Assembly (NCBI RefSeq): GCF_013113715.1
Contig: NZ_CP053344.1
Coordinates: forward strand, 3,720,001 to 3,784,000
Direction of reading: 5' to 3'
DNA length: 64,000 nucleotides
From: Herbiconiux sp. SALV-R1
GTDB lineage: Bacteria > Actinomycetota > Actinomycetes > Actinomycetales > Microbacteriaceae
Each line of letters opens with the position of its first letter. Positions within the stretch are counted from its first letter, which is position 1. Both the position numbers and the translations under genes were made by a program. The notes beneath the pieces are model-generated. The model was not told where the DNA came from and did no database searches. It saw only the letters and a program-made list of their open reading frames with translations. Below are positions 1 through 8,670 of this stretch, in pieces.

Positions 1-31
1 ACGCGGGGTCGGGCGGGCGCAGAATCGAGGC

Positions 32-868
32 ATGACCGAACTCGCGGCACTGCTCCGCTCCTGGCGTGATCGGGTGCGACCCGAGGAGGCGGGCCTGCCC
101 TCCGGTGGAGCGCGCCGCACACCCGGGCTCCGCCGGGAGGAGCTCGCCATGCTGGCCGGCATCAGCGTCGACTACGTCGTGCGCCTCGAGCAGGGGAGGG
201 CAGAGCATCCGTCACCCCAGATGCTGGCCGCACTGGCCCGGGCGCTGAGACTCAGCGACGACGAGCGCGACCACCTCTACCGGGTGGCAGGTGCCGTGCC
301 GCCTTCGTCCGACGAGGTCCCCCGGCACATCGCGCCCGGGGTGCAGCGGCTGGTCGACAGACTCGGACACAGCCCAGTGTCGGTGCACTCGGCGGCCTGG
401 GACATCCTGTACGTCAACCCGCTCTGGATCACGCTGTTCGGCGACCCGGCGGGGCGGTCGGCTCTGGAGCGCAACATCCCGTGGCAGCAGTTCGTGCTCG
501 GCATCCACCAGGTGGAGTTCGACGACCGGCACGCCTCGGAGTTCGACGCCGATCTCGCCGCCGACCTGCGCACGGCCCTGCGGCGCTACCCCGCCGATCG
601 CAGCCTCGCCACCCTCGTCGCCCGGCTGCGCGCCGAGTCGCCGCGCTTCGAGGCGCTCTGGGCGTCGGCTCACATCGCGCAGCACCGCTCGACCCGCAAG
701 CGCATTCTCGGAACCGCGGCCGGCGACATCGACGTCGACTGCGACGTGCTCACCGTGCCGGGGCACGACCTGCGCATCGTCGTGTACTCGGCCGTGCCGG
801 GATCGGAGGACGAGAGCAAGCTCGACCTGCTGCGCGTCGCCCGCCCGGTGCGGGCCGCCGCTCGCTGA
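32..868 (+). CDS. XRE-family regulator with MmyB-like ligand-binding domain
   Basis: 278-residue cytoplasmic transcription factor. An N-terminal helix-turn-helix spans about residues 34-57 (RREELAMLAGISVDYVVRLEQG), with the LRREELAxLAGxSxxYxxRLEQG pattern typical of the actinobacterial family. The remaining ~180 residues match the MmyB-like PAS-type sensor domain (WDILYVNPLW, HxVEFDDRHASEF). Members often sit beside the oxidoreductase they control, but no such partner is seen downstream; any partner may lie left of the window. The ATG at 32 has GAGG just upstream. It converges on the lipoprotein gene with a 13-nt gap. The ligand is unknown. Confidence 0.9.
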   Translation: MTELAALLRSWRDRVRPEEAGLPSGGARRTPGLRREELAMLAGISVDYVVRLEQGRAEHPSPQMLAALARALRLSDDERDHLYRVAGAVPPSSDEVPRHIAPGVQRLVDRLGHSPVSVHSAAWDILYVNPLWITLFGDPAGRSALERNIPWQQFVLGIHQVEFDDRHASEFDADLAADLRTALRRYPADRSLATLVARLRAESPRFEALWASAHIAQHRSTRKRILGTAAGDIDVDCDVLTVPGHDLRIVVYSAVPGSEDESKLDLLRVARPVRAAAR

Positions 869-881
869 AACCGCCTCTCCT

Positions 882-1706
882 TCAGCCTGCCGGATCGGTG
901 ACCGGAGGCACGGGGTCAGCAGGAGCGGGTGCAGGTGAAGTCGGATACCGTTCCCACACTCCCGGCTGCTCCCACCACGGATTGGGCACGAACCAGCCCG
1001 CCGGAGTCGGGCTGTCATCGCCACCGCCACCACCCCCGCCACCGGAGGCCGCCTCTTCGGCAGCGCGGCGGGCCTGCTCCTCGTTGTAGGCGAGCTGGGA
1101 ATCCTGGGTGGCGCGGGTCGCGGTGAGTACGTCCTGCACCTGCGCCGATGTCGCCGTGGTCGCGGGCGAGGCGAGCTGCGCCTGCTGCTCCACGATGGCC
1201 ATATAGGCCGCGTCTCGCACCGCCTGCTCGGCGTTCGGGGCGCCCTCGTTGAGCACCTGGATGGCCATGGTCACCACCCCGGCCCGCACCTGCCCGACCG
1301 CGGCGAGCACGGCGTCGAGGTCGGTGGCGAGTCGCTCCTCGTCGACCGGCGGCTCGGCCTGGCTCGCCGCGGGGCCGCCCGCCATCGACAGCTGCACCAC
1401 CTCGATGTCGGCAGCCAACTGCTCCGCAGCGGCGGCGAGCGCCGTGCGCGCCTCGGGGGATGCCCAGCCGTCACTCGCGGCGACCAGCGCCCGCGCATCG
1501 GCGACGAGCGGCTCCGCCGCAGGATCGAGCTCGACGACCTGCTCGATCGGCATCGGTGACGGGGTTGCGGTCACCGTGGCGACCGCGCCGGCTCCGTCGG
1601 GCCCGACCGGCCCCGCGCATCCGCTGAGCGTCAGCACGCCCGCGACTGCCGCCACCAGAGCGAGCCGCGTGGTCGCGCCTGCGCGCGTCGACCTCATGAG
1701 CACCAT
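882..1706 (-). CDS. Secreted lipoprotein of unknown function
   Basis: 274 residues. A signal peptide with a hydrophobic core (LALVAAVAGVLTL) ends in the lipobox LSGC at about residues 27-30, so the mature protein should be lipid-anchored outside the membrane. The mature part is Ala-, Glu- and Val-rich and probably helical or coiled-coil. The C-terminus has a glycine run (about 8 Gly) followed by a Pro/Trp-rich tail (WWEQPGVWERYPT). No family is recognised. The start at 1706 has GGTGGAAAG upstream; an alternative ATG lies three codons in. It is divergent from the HAD phosphatase gene. Confidence 0.75.
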   Translation of the reverse strand: MVLMRSTRAGATTRLALVAAVAGVLTLSGCAGPVGPDGAGAVATVTATPSPMPIEQVVELDPAAEPLVADARALVAASDGWASPEARTALAAAAEQLAADIEVVQLSMAGGPAASQAEPPVDEERLATDLDAVLAAVGQVRAGVVTMAIQVLNEGAPNAEQAVRDAAYMAIVEQQAQLASPATTATSAQVQDVLTATRATQDSQLAYNEEQARRAAEEAASGGGGGGGGDDSPTPAGWFVPNPWWEQPGVWERYPTSPAPAPADPVPPVTDPAG

Positions 1707-1854
1707 CGTCTTTCCACCGTTCCGGCGCCGCGCGCCCCCGCCGTCAGCATAGAGAAGAGTGCGGATGCGCCGCCCGCTCCCGTTCGGGGCACGCCATGAG
1801 CCAACCCCGCATCGGCGCCGGCGGGCGCGGATCGCGCCGACGGCGGGGCACGCG

Positions 1855-1878
1855 CCCAGGCTCGCCCGGTAGCCTGGG
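1855..1878 (+). promoter_or_regulatory. Hairpin in the leader of the HAD phosphatase gene
   Basis: CCCAGGCT and AGCCTGGG form a perfect 8-bp stem around an 8-nt loop, 26 nt before the start codon. The 3' arm contains TAGCCT, which resembles an actinobacterial -10 box, so this may be a promoter/operator rather than an RNA structure. Confidence 0.4.
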
Positions 1879-1904
1879 GGCGGATGCGACGAGAGGGAGT
1901 GCCG

Positions 1905-2702
1905 ATGTCACGCCGCGACGAGATCGAATGCTGGCTCACCGACATGGACGGGGTGCTGGTGCACGAGAACCACCCCATCCCCGGGGCGGCCGAGCTGCTG
2001 CAGCAGTGGCGTGACGAGAACAAGCCGTACCTGGTGCTGACCAACAATTCCATCTTCACGCCGCGCGATCTGAGCGCACGGTTGCGCGCATCCGGCCTCG
2101 AGGTTCCGGAGGAGTTCATCTGGACCAGCGCGCTCGCCACCGCCGCCTTCCTCAAAGACCAGATGCCGGGCGGCAGCGCCTTCGTCATCGGCGAGGCCGG
2201 CATCACGACGGCCCTGCACGAGGCGGGCTTCATCATGACCGAGACCGCGCCCGACTACGTCGTGATCGGTGAGACGCGCAACTACTCCTTCGAGGCGATC
2301 ACGAAGGCCATCCGCCTCATCGGGCAGGGCTCGCGCTTCATCGTCACGAATCCGGATGCGACAGGCCCCAGTGCGGAAGGCCCGCTTCCCGCGACGGGGG
2401 CGATCGCAGCCCTCATCACCAAGGCCACGGGCAAGGAGCCGTACGTCGTCGGCAAGCCGAACCCGATGATGTTCCGCTCGGCCATGAACCGCATCGGGGC
2501 GCACTCGGAGAACACCGGCATGATCGGCGACCGCATGGACACCGACGTGGTGGCGGGCATCGAGGCGGGCCTGCACACCATCCTCGTGCTCACCGGCATC
2601 AGCGACCAGGCCGAGATCGCCAAGTACCCGTTCCGCCCCGACGAGATCATCGACTCGGTCGCCGACCTGCTGTCGAACGAACTCATCGAGACCGAGCTCT
2701 GA
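1905..2702 (+). CDS. HAD-IIA family hydrolase (NagD-like phosphatase)
   Basis: 265-residue cytoplasmic phosphatase of the haloacid dehalogenase superfamily, subfamily IIA. Motif I is WLTDMDGVLV near residue 10, with nucleophile Asp and general acid Asp. Motif II is VLTNNS, the motif III lysine lies in the VGKPNPMMF segment, and motif IV is MIGDRMDTDVVAG. All catalytic residues are present. Family members dephosphorylate nucleotides, sugar phosphates or p-nitrophenyl phosphate; the substrate here is not predictable. The start is placed at the ATG at 1905, with GAGAGGGA upstream, rather than at an in-frame ATG seven codons earlier that has no ribosome site. Confidence 0.9.
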   Translation: MSRRDEIECWLTDMDGVLVHENHPIPGAAELLQQWRDENKPYLVLTNNSIFTPRDLSARLRASGLEVPEEFIWTSALATAAFLKDQMPGGSAFVIGEAGITTALHEAGFIMTETAPDYVVIGETRNYSFEAITKAIRLIGQGSRFIVTNPDATGPSAEGPLPATGAIAALITKATGKEPYVVGKPNPMMFRSAMNRIGAHSENTGMIGDRMDTDVVAGIEAGLHTILVLTGISDQAEIAKYPFRPDEIIDSVADLLSNELIETEL

Positions 2703-2762
2703 CGGCATTCTCGAAGGTTCCGCGCTAGCGCCGCGCGGCCGGCATCCGGGCAGGATGGAGGC

Positions 2763-3521
2763 ATGACCACTCCGCCCCCGGCAGACCCCGTCGGCAAGCC
2801 GCGCCTCAACGTCGTCGGGCTCGTGTCGCTGCTGGTGGCGATCGCGGGCATCGCGTTCGCGGTGGTGCCGGCGGTGGCGCCCGTGGGCTGGGTGCTCATC
2901 GTGGTGGGGCTGGTGCTCGGCATCGTCGCGATGTCGCTGCGCAGCAGGAGCCGCGGGCTCGCCATCGCCGGGCTCGCGGTGTCGGCCCTCGGCATCGTGG
3001 TCGCGGGCGTGGTGATCGTGGTCTCGCTGATCGGCTCGGCCCCGACCTTTCCCTCACCGTTCCCCTCGGCGAGCGCCTCGCGCGAGGAGACCCCTGACGC
3101 GACCCCCTCGGGCAGCATCGACGACCCCCTACCGCTCGGCACCCCCATCGAGCTCGCAGGATGGACGTACACGATCGACGACCTCGTCACGAACCCCGCG
3201 ACGGTCGAGGCGCAGATGAGCGAGTCGGGCAACTACTTCGTTCCCGCCGAGGCGGGTCAGCGCTACGTCGTGATGGGCTACTCGATCACGAACGACGGCG
3301 ACGACCCCGCCTACCCCATGGAGGTGCCCACCGCCCTCGTCTCTCCCGACGACGACGACCTCAGCATCGATCTACCGCGCTACGTGATCGACGACACCGA
3401 CCTGCTCCCGCCGGGAGACACACGGATGCTCTCCGTCGCGTTCCTCATACCCGACGACTCCCAGCCCCTGCTGCGGGTGACCCAGAACATCGTCGCCGAC
3501 CCCGTCTACGTCGAGCCCTAG
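2763..3521 (+). CDS. Membrane protein with DUF4190-like N-terminus and DUF4352-like exterior domain
   Basis: 252 residues. Three hydrophobic segments (about residues 17-38, 41-60, 66-92) precede a Ser/Pro/Ala-rich linker and a ~130-residue soluble domain (GTPIELAGWTYTIDDL, YVVMGYSITNDGDDPAYP) of the DUF4352 immunoglobulin-like type. The soluble part is probably extracytoplasmic. The function is unknown. RBS AGGATGGAGG precedes the ATG. The IS481-family element begins one base after the TAG stop. Removing the element and one copy of its target duplication leaves the stop codon unchanged, so the gene is intact. Confidence 0.8.
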   Translation: MTTPPPADPVGKPRLNVVGLVSLLVAIAGIAFAVVPAVAPVGWVLIVVGLVLGIVAMSLRSRSRGLAIAGLAVSALGIVVAGVVIVVSLIGSAPTFPSPFPSASASREETPDATPSGSIDDPLPLGTPIELAGWTYTIDDLVTNPATVEAQMSESGNYFVPAEAGQRYVVMGYSITNDGDDPAYPMEVPTALVSPDDDDLSIDLPRYVIDDTDLLPPGDTRMLSVAFLIPDDSQPLLRVTQNIVADPVYVEP

Positions 3522-4622
3522 ATGTACTGCCCAGGCAGGTTGATCAATCTGCTGATGGGTGGTTTTGCTCCGATGGCGGTGTGGGGCCTGTGGTGATTGT
3601 ATTCGTGGAGCCAGGCCGGGAGTGCGGCCCGTCGGGCGGACTCGCTGTTGTAGTGGCGTGAGAACGCCCATCCGTCGGCGAGGGTGCGGTGGAAGCGTTC
3701 GATCTTGCCGTTGGTCTGTGGCCGGTAGGGGCGGGTCTTCTTCGGTCGAATGCGGAGCTCGGCGCAGGTGTCGCGCCAGAGGTGCGATTTGTAGGCCGGG
3801 CCGTTGTCGGAGAGGACCCGCTCGACCGTGATGCCGCGGGCGGCGAACCATGCCGCGGCTCGGCGGAGCACGCTGACTGCGGTGACGGCGGTCTCGTCGT
3901 CGTGGATCTCGGCGTAGGCAACGCGGGAATGGTCATCGATCACGGTGTGCACGAACGCGGTCCCGATCTTCGGGTTGTAGTGATGGTTTCGTGGTTTTCC
4001 AGGAGTTGCGGCCCGGTTCCGGTCACCCTGTTGCCGACCGACGAATCGGTGCCCGCCACCATCGGGGATGTTGCCGATCTTCTTCACGTCGACGTGGATC
4101 ATCGACCCGGGACGATCGTGCTCGTATCGGCGGACGGGTTCACCGGTTCGGACATCGACGTGATGCAGCCGGTTCAGTCGCACACGCACCAGAACGGCGT
4201 GGACGGTCGAGGCCGGCATGTTCAGCTTGGCACCGATCCCGACGGGACCGAGACGTTTCTTCCACCGCAGATGCACGATTTTCCGCACAAGGGGCTGTGG
4301 TGTCCTGTTCGATACGCGGTGGGGCCTTGAGGAGCGATCCTCCATCCCCGCGGCGCCAGCGAGTTCGTATCGCTCAGCCCACCGTTTCGCGGTCGGCCAT
4401 GACACGTGAAAGAACACAGCCGCGTGAGCAATCGGCCACCCGTCATCAACGATCAGAGGAGCAAGACGCACACGTTGAACGGGCGTGAGAGCAGCATTAC
4501 GGTGAGTCACGAAGACCTCCGGCAGTGGTGATGGAACCTAGACAGCTCCAACCCTCCACCGGAGGTCTTCGTCACCTCAAGACGTCACACACCAACCAAC
4601 GCCCCTGGGCAGTACACCTAGA
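3517..4622. mobile_element. IS481-family insertion sequence with 6-bp target duplication
   Basis: The element occupies 3523-4616 (1094 bp). Both ends begin TGTACTGCCCAGG (3523-3535, and the reverse complement at 4604-4616): 13 bp perfect, with partial identity for about 10 more bases. The direct repeat CCTAGA flanks it at 3517-3522 and 4617-4622. IS481-family elements are known for a 6-bp duplication with an NCTAGN target core, which this matches. One intact transposase gene fills it on the minus strand. Intact ends and perfect duplications suggest a recent, possibly still active insertion. Confidence 0.93.
3518..4510 (-). CDS. IS481-family transposase
   Basis: 330 residues, full length for the family. 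An N-terminal HTH (about residues 10-60; HVSWPTAKRWAERY) is followed by a second HTH_29/HTH_32-like region and an rve-type integrase core with DDE residues: Asp in MIHVDVKKIG, Asp in VLSDNGPAYKS, and Glu in RPQTNGKIERFHRTL. The last codon before the stop takes only one base from the element, and the TAG stop lies wholly in the target duplication (CTAG). The transposase frame is therefore closed by host target sequence, as expected for an element specific for CTAG. The frame looks intact. Confidence 0.93.
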   Translation of the reverse strand: MTHRNAALTPVQRVRLAPLIVDDGWPIAHAAVFFHVSWPTAKRWAERYELAGAAGMEDRSSRPHRVSNRTPQPLVRKIVHLRWKKRLGPVGIGAKLNMPASTVHAVLVRVRLNRLHHVDVRTGEPVRRYEHDRPGSMIHVDVKKIGNIPDGGGHRFVGRQQGDRNRAATPGKPRNHHYNPKIGTAFVHTVIDDHSRVAYAEIHDDETAVTAVSVLRRAAAWFAARGITVERVLSDNGPAYKSHLWRDTCAELRIRPKKTRPYRPQTNGKIERFHRTLADGWAFSRHYNSESARRAALPAWLHEYNHHRPHTAIGAKPPISRLINLPGQYI

Positions 4623-4689
4623 GCCCCGACGGTCGGACTCCGGCAGTCAGACCCCGAGGGTCGAGCCTCCCCGCGATTGCTGGCTGCGG

Positions 4690-5541
4690 CTATCGGGCTG
4701 CGCGAAAGGGCCTGACCGGCGAACCCGAGTGGTGCACTTTGATGGCGAAGATTGCGCCGGCCGAGGGCTCAGCACGACGGCTCAATCCCTGCCGCGAAGT
4801 AGAGATGAAGAGAGTTTGGAGATTTTTCCCTCCGAGGGCACATGACGTCGGTTGAGACGCGCGCACGGTCACGACATCGGTGAGTTCCCCGTGAGCGTCG
4901 TATCGGCGCACCTGACCCGCGCCCCAGATCGCCACCCAGATACCTCCGGCCGAGTCCACGGTCAGGCCATCGGGTACGCCGTCGTCGATCACGACGAAGG
5001 GAACTCGGTCCGAAAGGTGGCCGGTTTCGTGCGCGGTGAGTCGATCTATTCGACCGGTGGGTGAATCGACGTAGTAGGTGACTTCCCCGCTTGGTGACCA
5101 GTCGATTCCGTTCGACTCGGATACGTCGACGAGTTCGCGCGTCGCTTGAAGGTCGGGAGAGATCCGCCAGAGCGTTCCACGTTCGGGCATCTCCAGATTG
5201 TGTGTGGTTCCCACATAGAAGTCGCCCTGCGGACTACAGCCGCCTTCGTTGAAGCGGAGCTCGGGATCGTCGAACACGAGCCGTCCGCGCTCGAGGCCCC
5301 GATGGCCGGCGCCAGGTGGCGAGATAGCGATCTGACGATCGAGTGCATAGACGAAGCCACCGGCCGTCGTCGGGCGAACGCAGGCTACGGTTTCGCCTAC
5401 GTGGAAACGGCGCACTGCCTTCGGCGCGAGTGTCAGGACATCGCCGGCGAGCATGTCCAGCCAGTGGAGGCGACCCTTGGCCCACACTGCTCCTTCTCCG
5501 TGATAGGCCACGGCGCCGGTGATCTGATCCGCCTCTCTCAT
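4690..5541 (-). CDS. SMP-30/gluconolactonase/LRE-family lactonase
   Basis: 283-residue six-bladed beta-propeller protein. Metal-site residues of the family are visible: Glu16 (GEGAVW), Asn98 (RFNEGG), Asn144 (ESNGIDW) and Asp191 (VPDGLTVD). Such enzymes hydrolyse aldono-lactones to aldonates in the cytoplasm, which fits a step between a sugar dehydrogenase and the IlvD-type dehydratase encoded upstream. It is the last gene of the leftward operon. The start is set at 5541 because this ATG overlaps the kinase stop as ATGA (5538-5541). An in-frame ATG 29 codons upstream lies inside the kinase gene. The exact sugar is unknown. Confidence 0.88.
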   Translation of the reverse strand: MREADQITGAVAYHGEGAVWAKGRLHWLDMLAGDVLTLAPKAVRRFHVGETVACVRPTTAGGFVYALDRQIAISPPGAGHRGLERGRLVFDDPELRFNEGGCSPQGDFYVGTTHNLEMPERGTLWRISPDLQATRELVDVSESNGIDWSPSGEVTYYVDSPTGRIDRLTAHETGHLSDRVPFVVIDDGVPDGLTVDSAGGIWVAIWGAGQVRRYDAHGELTDVVTVRASQPTSCALGGKNLQTLFISTSRQGLSRRAEPSAGAIFAIKVHHSGSPVRPFRAAR

Positions 5542-6473
5542 CGTGCCACTCCCGCCGTCAACCCGAGCTGATGGCGGTAGGGGAGCGACTCCCAGTCGCC
5601 GAGGCCCCCCACTGTGAGCGCGGCACACTGCGTGCCACGAGCGAGGCGTTCACGGGGTGACGCGCCCTCCGCGCGCGCGGTGAGGTACCCGGCAACGAAG
5701 CTGTCTCCGGCCCCGATGACATCCACGACCACGACTGGCTCCGCCTCGACATGCGCTGCAGCACCGGTGGAGTCGAAGACGGAGGCCCCGTCAGCCCCTC
5801 GCTTGACAACGACCTCCGACGCACCCTGTGAGAGGAGTCTCCGCACGAGGTCGACCGACGATGCGGGTGAGATGTCCGCCAGCTCGTCATCACCGATGAA
5901 CACGATGTCGCTCGACGAAGCGGCCCGGAGGATCGCGCTCTTGAGTCCATTGCCGTACGGGAGGGTACGCCTCAGATTGACATCGAACGACACGAGCACA
6001 TGAAGCGCACGAGCCTTCTCGATCGCAGCGTGAACTGCGTGCCTGGAACCCTCGCCCAGACCGAGAGTGATGCCGCTGACGTGGACGATGTCGGCCGGCT
6101 CGGCTGCAAATGCCTTGACGACATCTGACGTGGCAAGCGCCGATCCGGCGTTTCCGGCGCGCAGGTAGGTGACGTCGGTCCTACCAGAGCTGCGATGGTC
6201 CCTGACCATCATCGCGGTGGCACGATCGTCGACGATGCGCACGTATGAGGTGTCGACGCCTTCTCCGCGGAGGTCCCGAAGGATCCGGCGCCCCATCGAG
6301 TCGTTGCCCACGCACCCCACGTACGTCGCGCCGTGACCTAACCGCGCGGCACCGATGGCCACGGTGGCTTCCGCACCCGCCAGTCCGAAGCGTAGTGTGC
6401 GCGCCGTGCTGAGCGGCTCACCTTGCTGAGTGGCGACATACCCGAGAGTTTCTCCGATGGTCATCAATCTCAT
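5538..6473 (-). CDS. PfkB-family sugar kinase, probable 2-keto-3-deoxygluconate kinase
   Basis: 311-residue ribokinase-fold kinase. PfkB signature 2 is DVIGAGDSFVAGYL, with catalytic base Asp257. The substrate lid motifs GLAGAEATVAIGAARLG (about 30-46) and the GNDSMGRRI region are present, and the C-terminal nucleotide site includes LTVGGLGDW. KDG kinases of this family phosphorylate 2-keto-3-deoxy sugar acids before aldolase cleavage, and a KDPG-type aldolase gene lies at the far end of the regulon. It overlaps the SDR gene upstream by ATGA (6470-6473) and the lactonase downstream by ATGA. Other deoxy- or keto-sugar substrates cannot be excluded. Confidence 0.85.
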   Translation of the reverse strand: MRLMTIGETLGYVATQQGEPLSTARTLRFGLAGAEATVAIGAARLGHGATYVGCVGNDSMGRRILRDLRGEGVDTSYVRIVDDRATAMMVRDHRSSGRTDVTYLRAGNAGSALATSDVVKAFAAEPADIVHVSGITLGLGEGSRHAVHAAIEKARALHVLVSFDVNLRRTLPYGNGLKSAILRAASSSDIVFIGDDELADISPASSVDLVRRLLSQGASEVVVKRGADGASVFDSTGAAAHVEAEPVVVVDVIGAGDSFVAGYLTARAEGASPRERLARGTQCAALTVGGLGDWESLPYRHQLGLTAGVAR

Positions 6474-7273
6474 TGGTGTGCCGAACCTCCTCGTGAACGG
6501 CGCGTGGCATCGTCGTCGCGCGCGCGACTCAGCCCGGCGATCATTGCTCCGTCCACGACGATCGTCGAACCGTTGATGTAGGAGGACGAGGGGCTGAGGA
6601 GGAATGCCACGACTCGTGCGACTTCTTGTGGGTCGCCCAGTCGACCCAGCGCGTTCCAGCTGGAGAGGCGAGTTCGGGCGGCCTGTGGATCTTGCGCCGA
6701 GTCGAACGATGCCTGCAATGCCACTGTCTGGATGGATCCGGGCGCCACGGCATTCGTCCGTATCCCCCTGACTCCGTAGGTGACTGCCGCGTTGCGGGTG
6801 AGCGCCTCGATCGCTGCTTTTGTCATCTCGTAACCCGCGTAGCCCGGGTGCGCCTGATGGGCGTGGACCGAGGAGATGTTGACGATGCTTCCCCGCGTGC
6901 CCGCCCGGGTGAACGCGGAGATCGCCTGAGCCGTTCCCCAGGTGGTTCCGAGAAGGTTGACGTCAATGAGTCGGCGGAGAATGTGCTCGTCGATCGTCTC
7001 GAGGTCTTCGATGAAAGTCACTCCCGCGCAGTTGACCCAGCCGGAAATCTCGCCCACAACTGATGCACGATGAGCGGCGCGCAGATGGACCTCGCGGTCG
7101 GCGACGCTGCCGACGACGGCCTCATGTTCACCGCCGGGCAGCAGGTCGATAGTTCCGCGGAGACCGGCTTCATCGACATCCACGCCAACGACCGCCCAGT
7201 CTTCGCGAGCCAGCTCGATCGCGATCGACCTTCCGAGACCGCTTGCGGCTCCGCTGACGACCACGCTCTTCAC
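6470..7273 (-). CDS. SDR-family NAD(P)-dependent oxidoreductase
   Basis: 267-residue classical short-chain dehydrogenase. The Rossmann glycine motif SGAASGLG is at 7-14, the NCAG structural motif at 81-84, catalytic Ser at about 134-135 (VNISS), and Tyr148 and Lys152 (YEMTK). An acidic residue after beta-2 (GVDVDEAG) suggests a preference for NAD. In this operon it could oxidise a sugar to its lactone or a keto/hydroxy acid intermediate. Start and stop overlap both neighbours by ATGA, so translation is probably coupled. The C-terminal ~20 residues (RARDDDATRRSRGG) are charged and look like an unstructured extension. Confidence 0.88.
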   Translation of the reverse strand: MKSVVVSGAASGLGRSIAIELAREDWAVVGVDVDEAGLRGTIDLLPGGEHEAVVGSVADREVHLRAAHRASVVGEISGWVNCAGVTFIEDLETIDEHILRRLIDVNLLGTTWGTAQAISAFTRAGTRGSIVNISSVHAHQAHPGYAGYEMTKAAIEALTRNAAVTYGVRGIRTNAVAPGSIQTVALQASFDSAQDPQAARTRLSSWNALGRLGDPQEVARVVAFLLSPSSSYINGSTIVVDGAMIAGLSRARDDDATRRSRGGSAHQ

Positions 7274-8670
7274 GCCACCACATCCCTGGCCGGAGGGAGC
7301 GACGCGATGATGTCGTCGGCGGCATCGATGACACGTTCCAGCGAACCGCGCGCGAGGAGTGTCTGCCAGACCTGATAGCGATCGCGGTCATAGGCGTCGG
7401 CGGGCGGTAGGTACATGAATCCCGGCCCATTCGTGAGATTCAACACCGCCACGGCGAAACGGGGGTGCCGCCGTCGCAGCTCGGTCTGCAGCAGCGAGTA
7501 CGCCTCGCCGGGCTGCGCGACGAGCACCGCATCGCCGATGCGCCAGACGAACAGCGGATGCGCGGCGCGGGCGCCATCGCTGTATCCCAGCGCCAGGCGC
7601 CCCGCTCGCCGCACGCGTTCCTCAGCTGCCCGGGGGGTGATGTCTGCCCAGCGAAGCGCGGCCTCCTTCGGCGTCAGCATCGGCCGGACGTCGAGATCGA
7701 CCGCAGTCGCCACCCACTGCCGTTCGGACGGCGGGGTGTCATACGTGGCGCGCCAGACACCGAGCGGTGCACCTGATTCGAGTACGGCATCGAAGACCAC
7801 GCTCGTCGCCGGTTCCTCCATCGCGCCGAGTGTCGCCAAGGCCGCGTGTCCGAGCGCCCTTCCGAGTCGGTCGGCGGTTCGAGTGTCGCCGGTGTGACGA
7901 GGTCCCAGGTCACCGGACGCCCCTTGCAGGAACAGGCACATCGCACCAGTCTCGGCTTCGACCACCTCCCGAGTCGCACCCACGAAATCAGGGGATACGA
8001 GCTCGTTCTCCCATGCAAGCACGGTGGGATGACAGGCATAGTTCACGATCACACCGACGGTCTCACGCGTGGCGGCACCGACGATGCGCCCGATCAGCAC
8101 GGTGTTGTCGGGCTTCTCCGTCGGGTTGAATCCGATCACATCCCGATCGCCGCACGGGAGGTCGCGCACCACTGCGATGTCCGATGCGCCGTAAGCCCAG
8201 GTGATGATCATGTCAGACGCGCATTCGCGTGCCTGGGCGCAGACCGCGACTAGCTGGTCGAGAACGCGGTCGCCGTACTCACGCACGTCCTCCACCCCTG
8301 GCAGACCGGGATCGCGGTCGTTCACGGAGGGGCCCGCGTGGGTGTGCACCAGGTGGAGGAGCACCCTGTCCGCATCCACCTCTAACTCTCTACAGAGCGG
8401 CTCATGGAACGACGCGAACACATCGTGGCTCTGCCACCAGCCGAGGTCGACCGAGAGCAGATACCGCCACCCCTCTGACCCGTCGAGGAACGCGAGGGCC
8501 TTCGCGAGCAGGGGCCGATGGATACCGTCGGCGAAGTCGCCGGGGGCGGCGCCCCAATTGCGGGCCCGGATATCCGGCGGCGGCGTGATGTCGCGTTCGG
8601 CCAAGCCGAGGAATACCGAGGACTCGCGGGGAGTCCACCGCGCCGACGCCGGTTCGGACCGGCTGGTCAC
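7270..8670 (-). CDS. Neutral/alkaline ceramidase N-terminal-domain-like protein
   Basis: 466 residues resembling the N-terminal catalytic domain of neutral/alkaline ceramidases. Visible motifs are the N-terminal GLAERDITPP, the His-rich metal-site segment LVHTHAGPS, YACHPTVL, the GASGDLGPR loop (in ceramidase the Ser nucleophile segment is GDVSPN-like) and late LNLTNGPGFMYLPP. Known bacterial ceramidases are secreted, but no signal peptide is present here, so the product should be cytoplasmic. Its place inside a sugar-acid operon, overlapping both neighbours by ATGA, argues for a hydrolase acting on a sugar-derived ester, amide or lactone rather than ceramide. Substrate unknown. Confidence 0.7.
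   Translation of the reverse strand: MTSRSEPASARWTPRESSVFLGLAERDITPPPDIRARNWGAAPGDFADGIHRPLLAKALAFLDGSEGWRYLLSVDLGWWQSHDVFASFHEPLCRELEVDADRVLLHLVHTHAGPSVNDRDPGLPGVEDVREYGDRVLDQLVAVCAQARECASDMIITWAYGASDIAVVRDLPCGDRDVIGFNPTEKPDNTVLIGRIVGAATRETVGVIVNYACHPTVLAWENELVSPDFVGATREVVEAETGAMCLFLQGASGDLGPRHTGDTRTADRLGRALGHAALATLGAMEEPATSVVFDAVLESGAPLGVWRATYDTPPSERQWVATAVDLDVRPMLTPKEAALRWADITPRAAEERVRRAGRLALGYSDGARAAHPLFVWRIGDAVLVAQPGEAYSLLQTELRRRHPRFAVAVLNLTNGPGFMYLPPADAYDRDRYQVWQTLLARGSLERVIDAADDIIASLPPARDVVA

Noticed and set aside
3519-3521. Truncation of the DUF4352-like gene by the insertion sequence
   Set aside because: Restoring the pre-insertion sequence leaves TAG at the same place, so the gene was not shortened.
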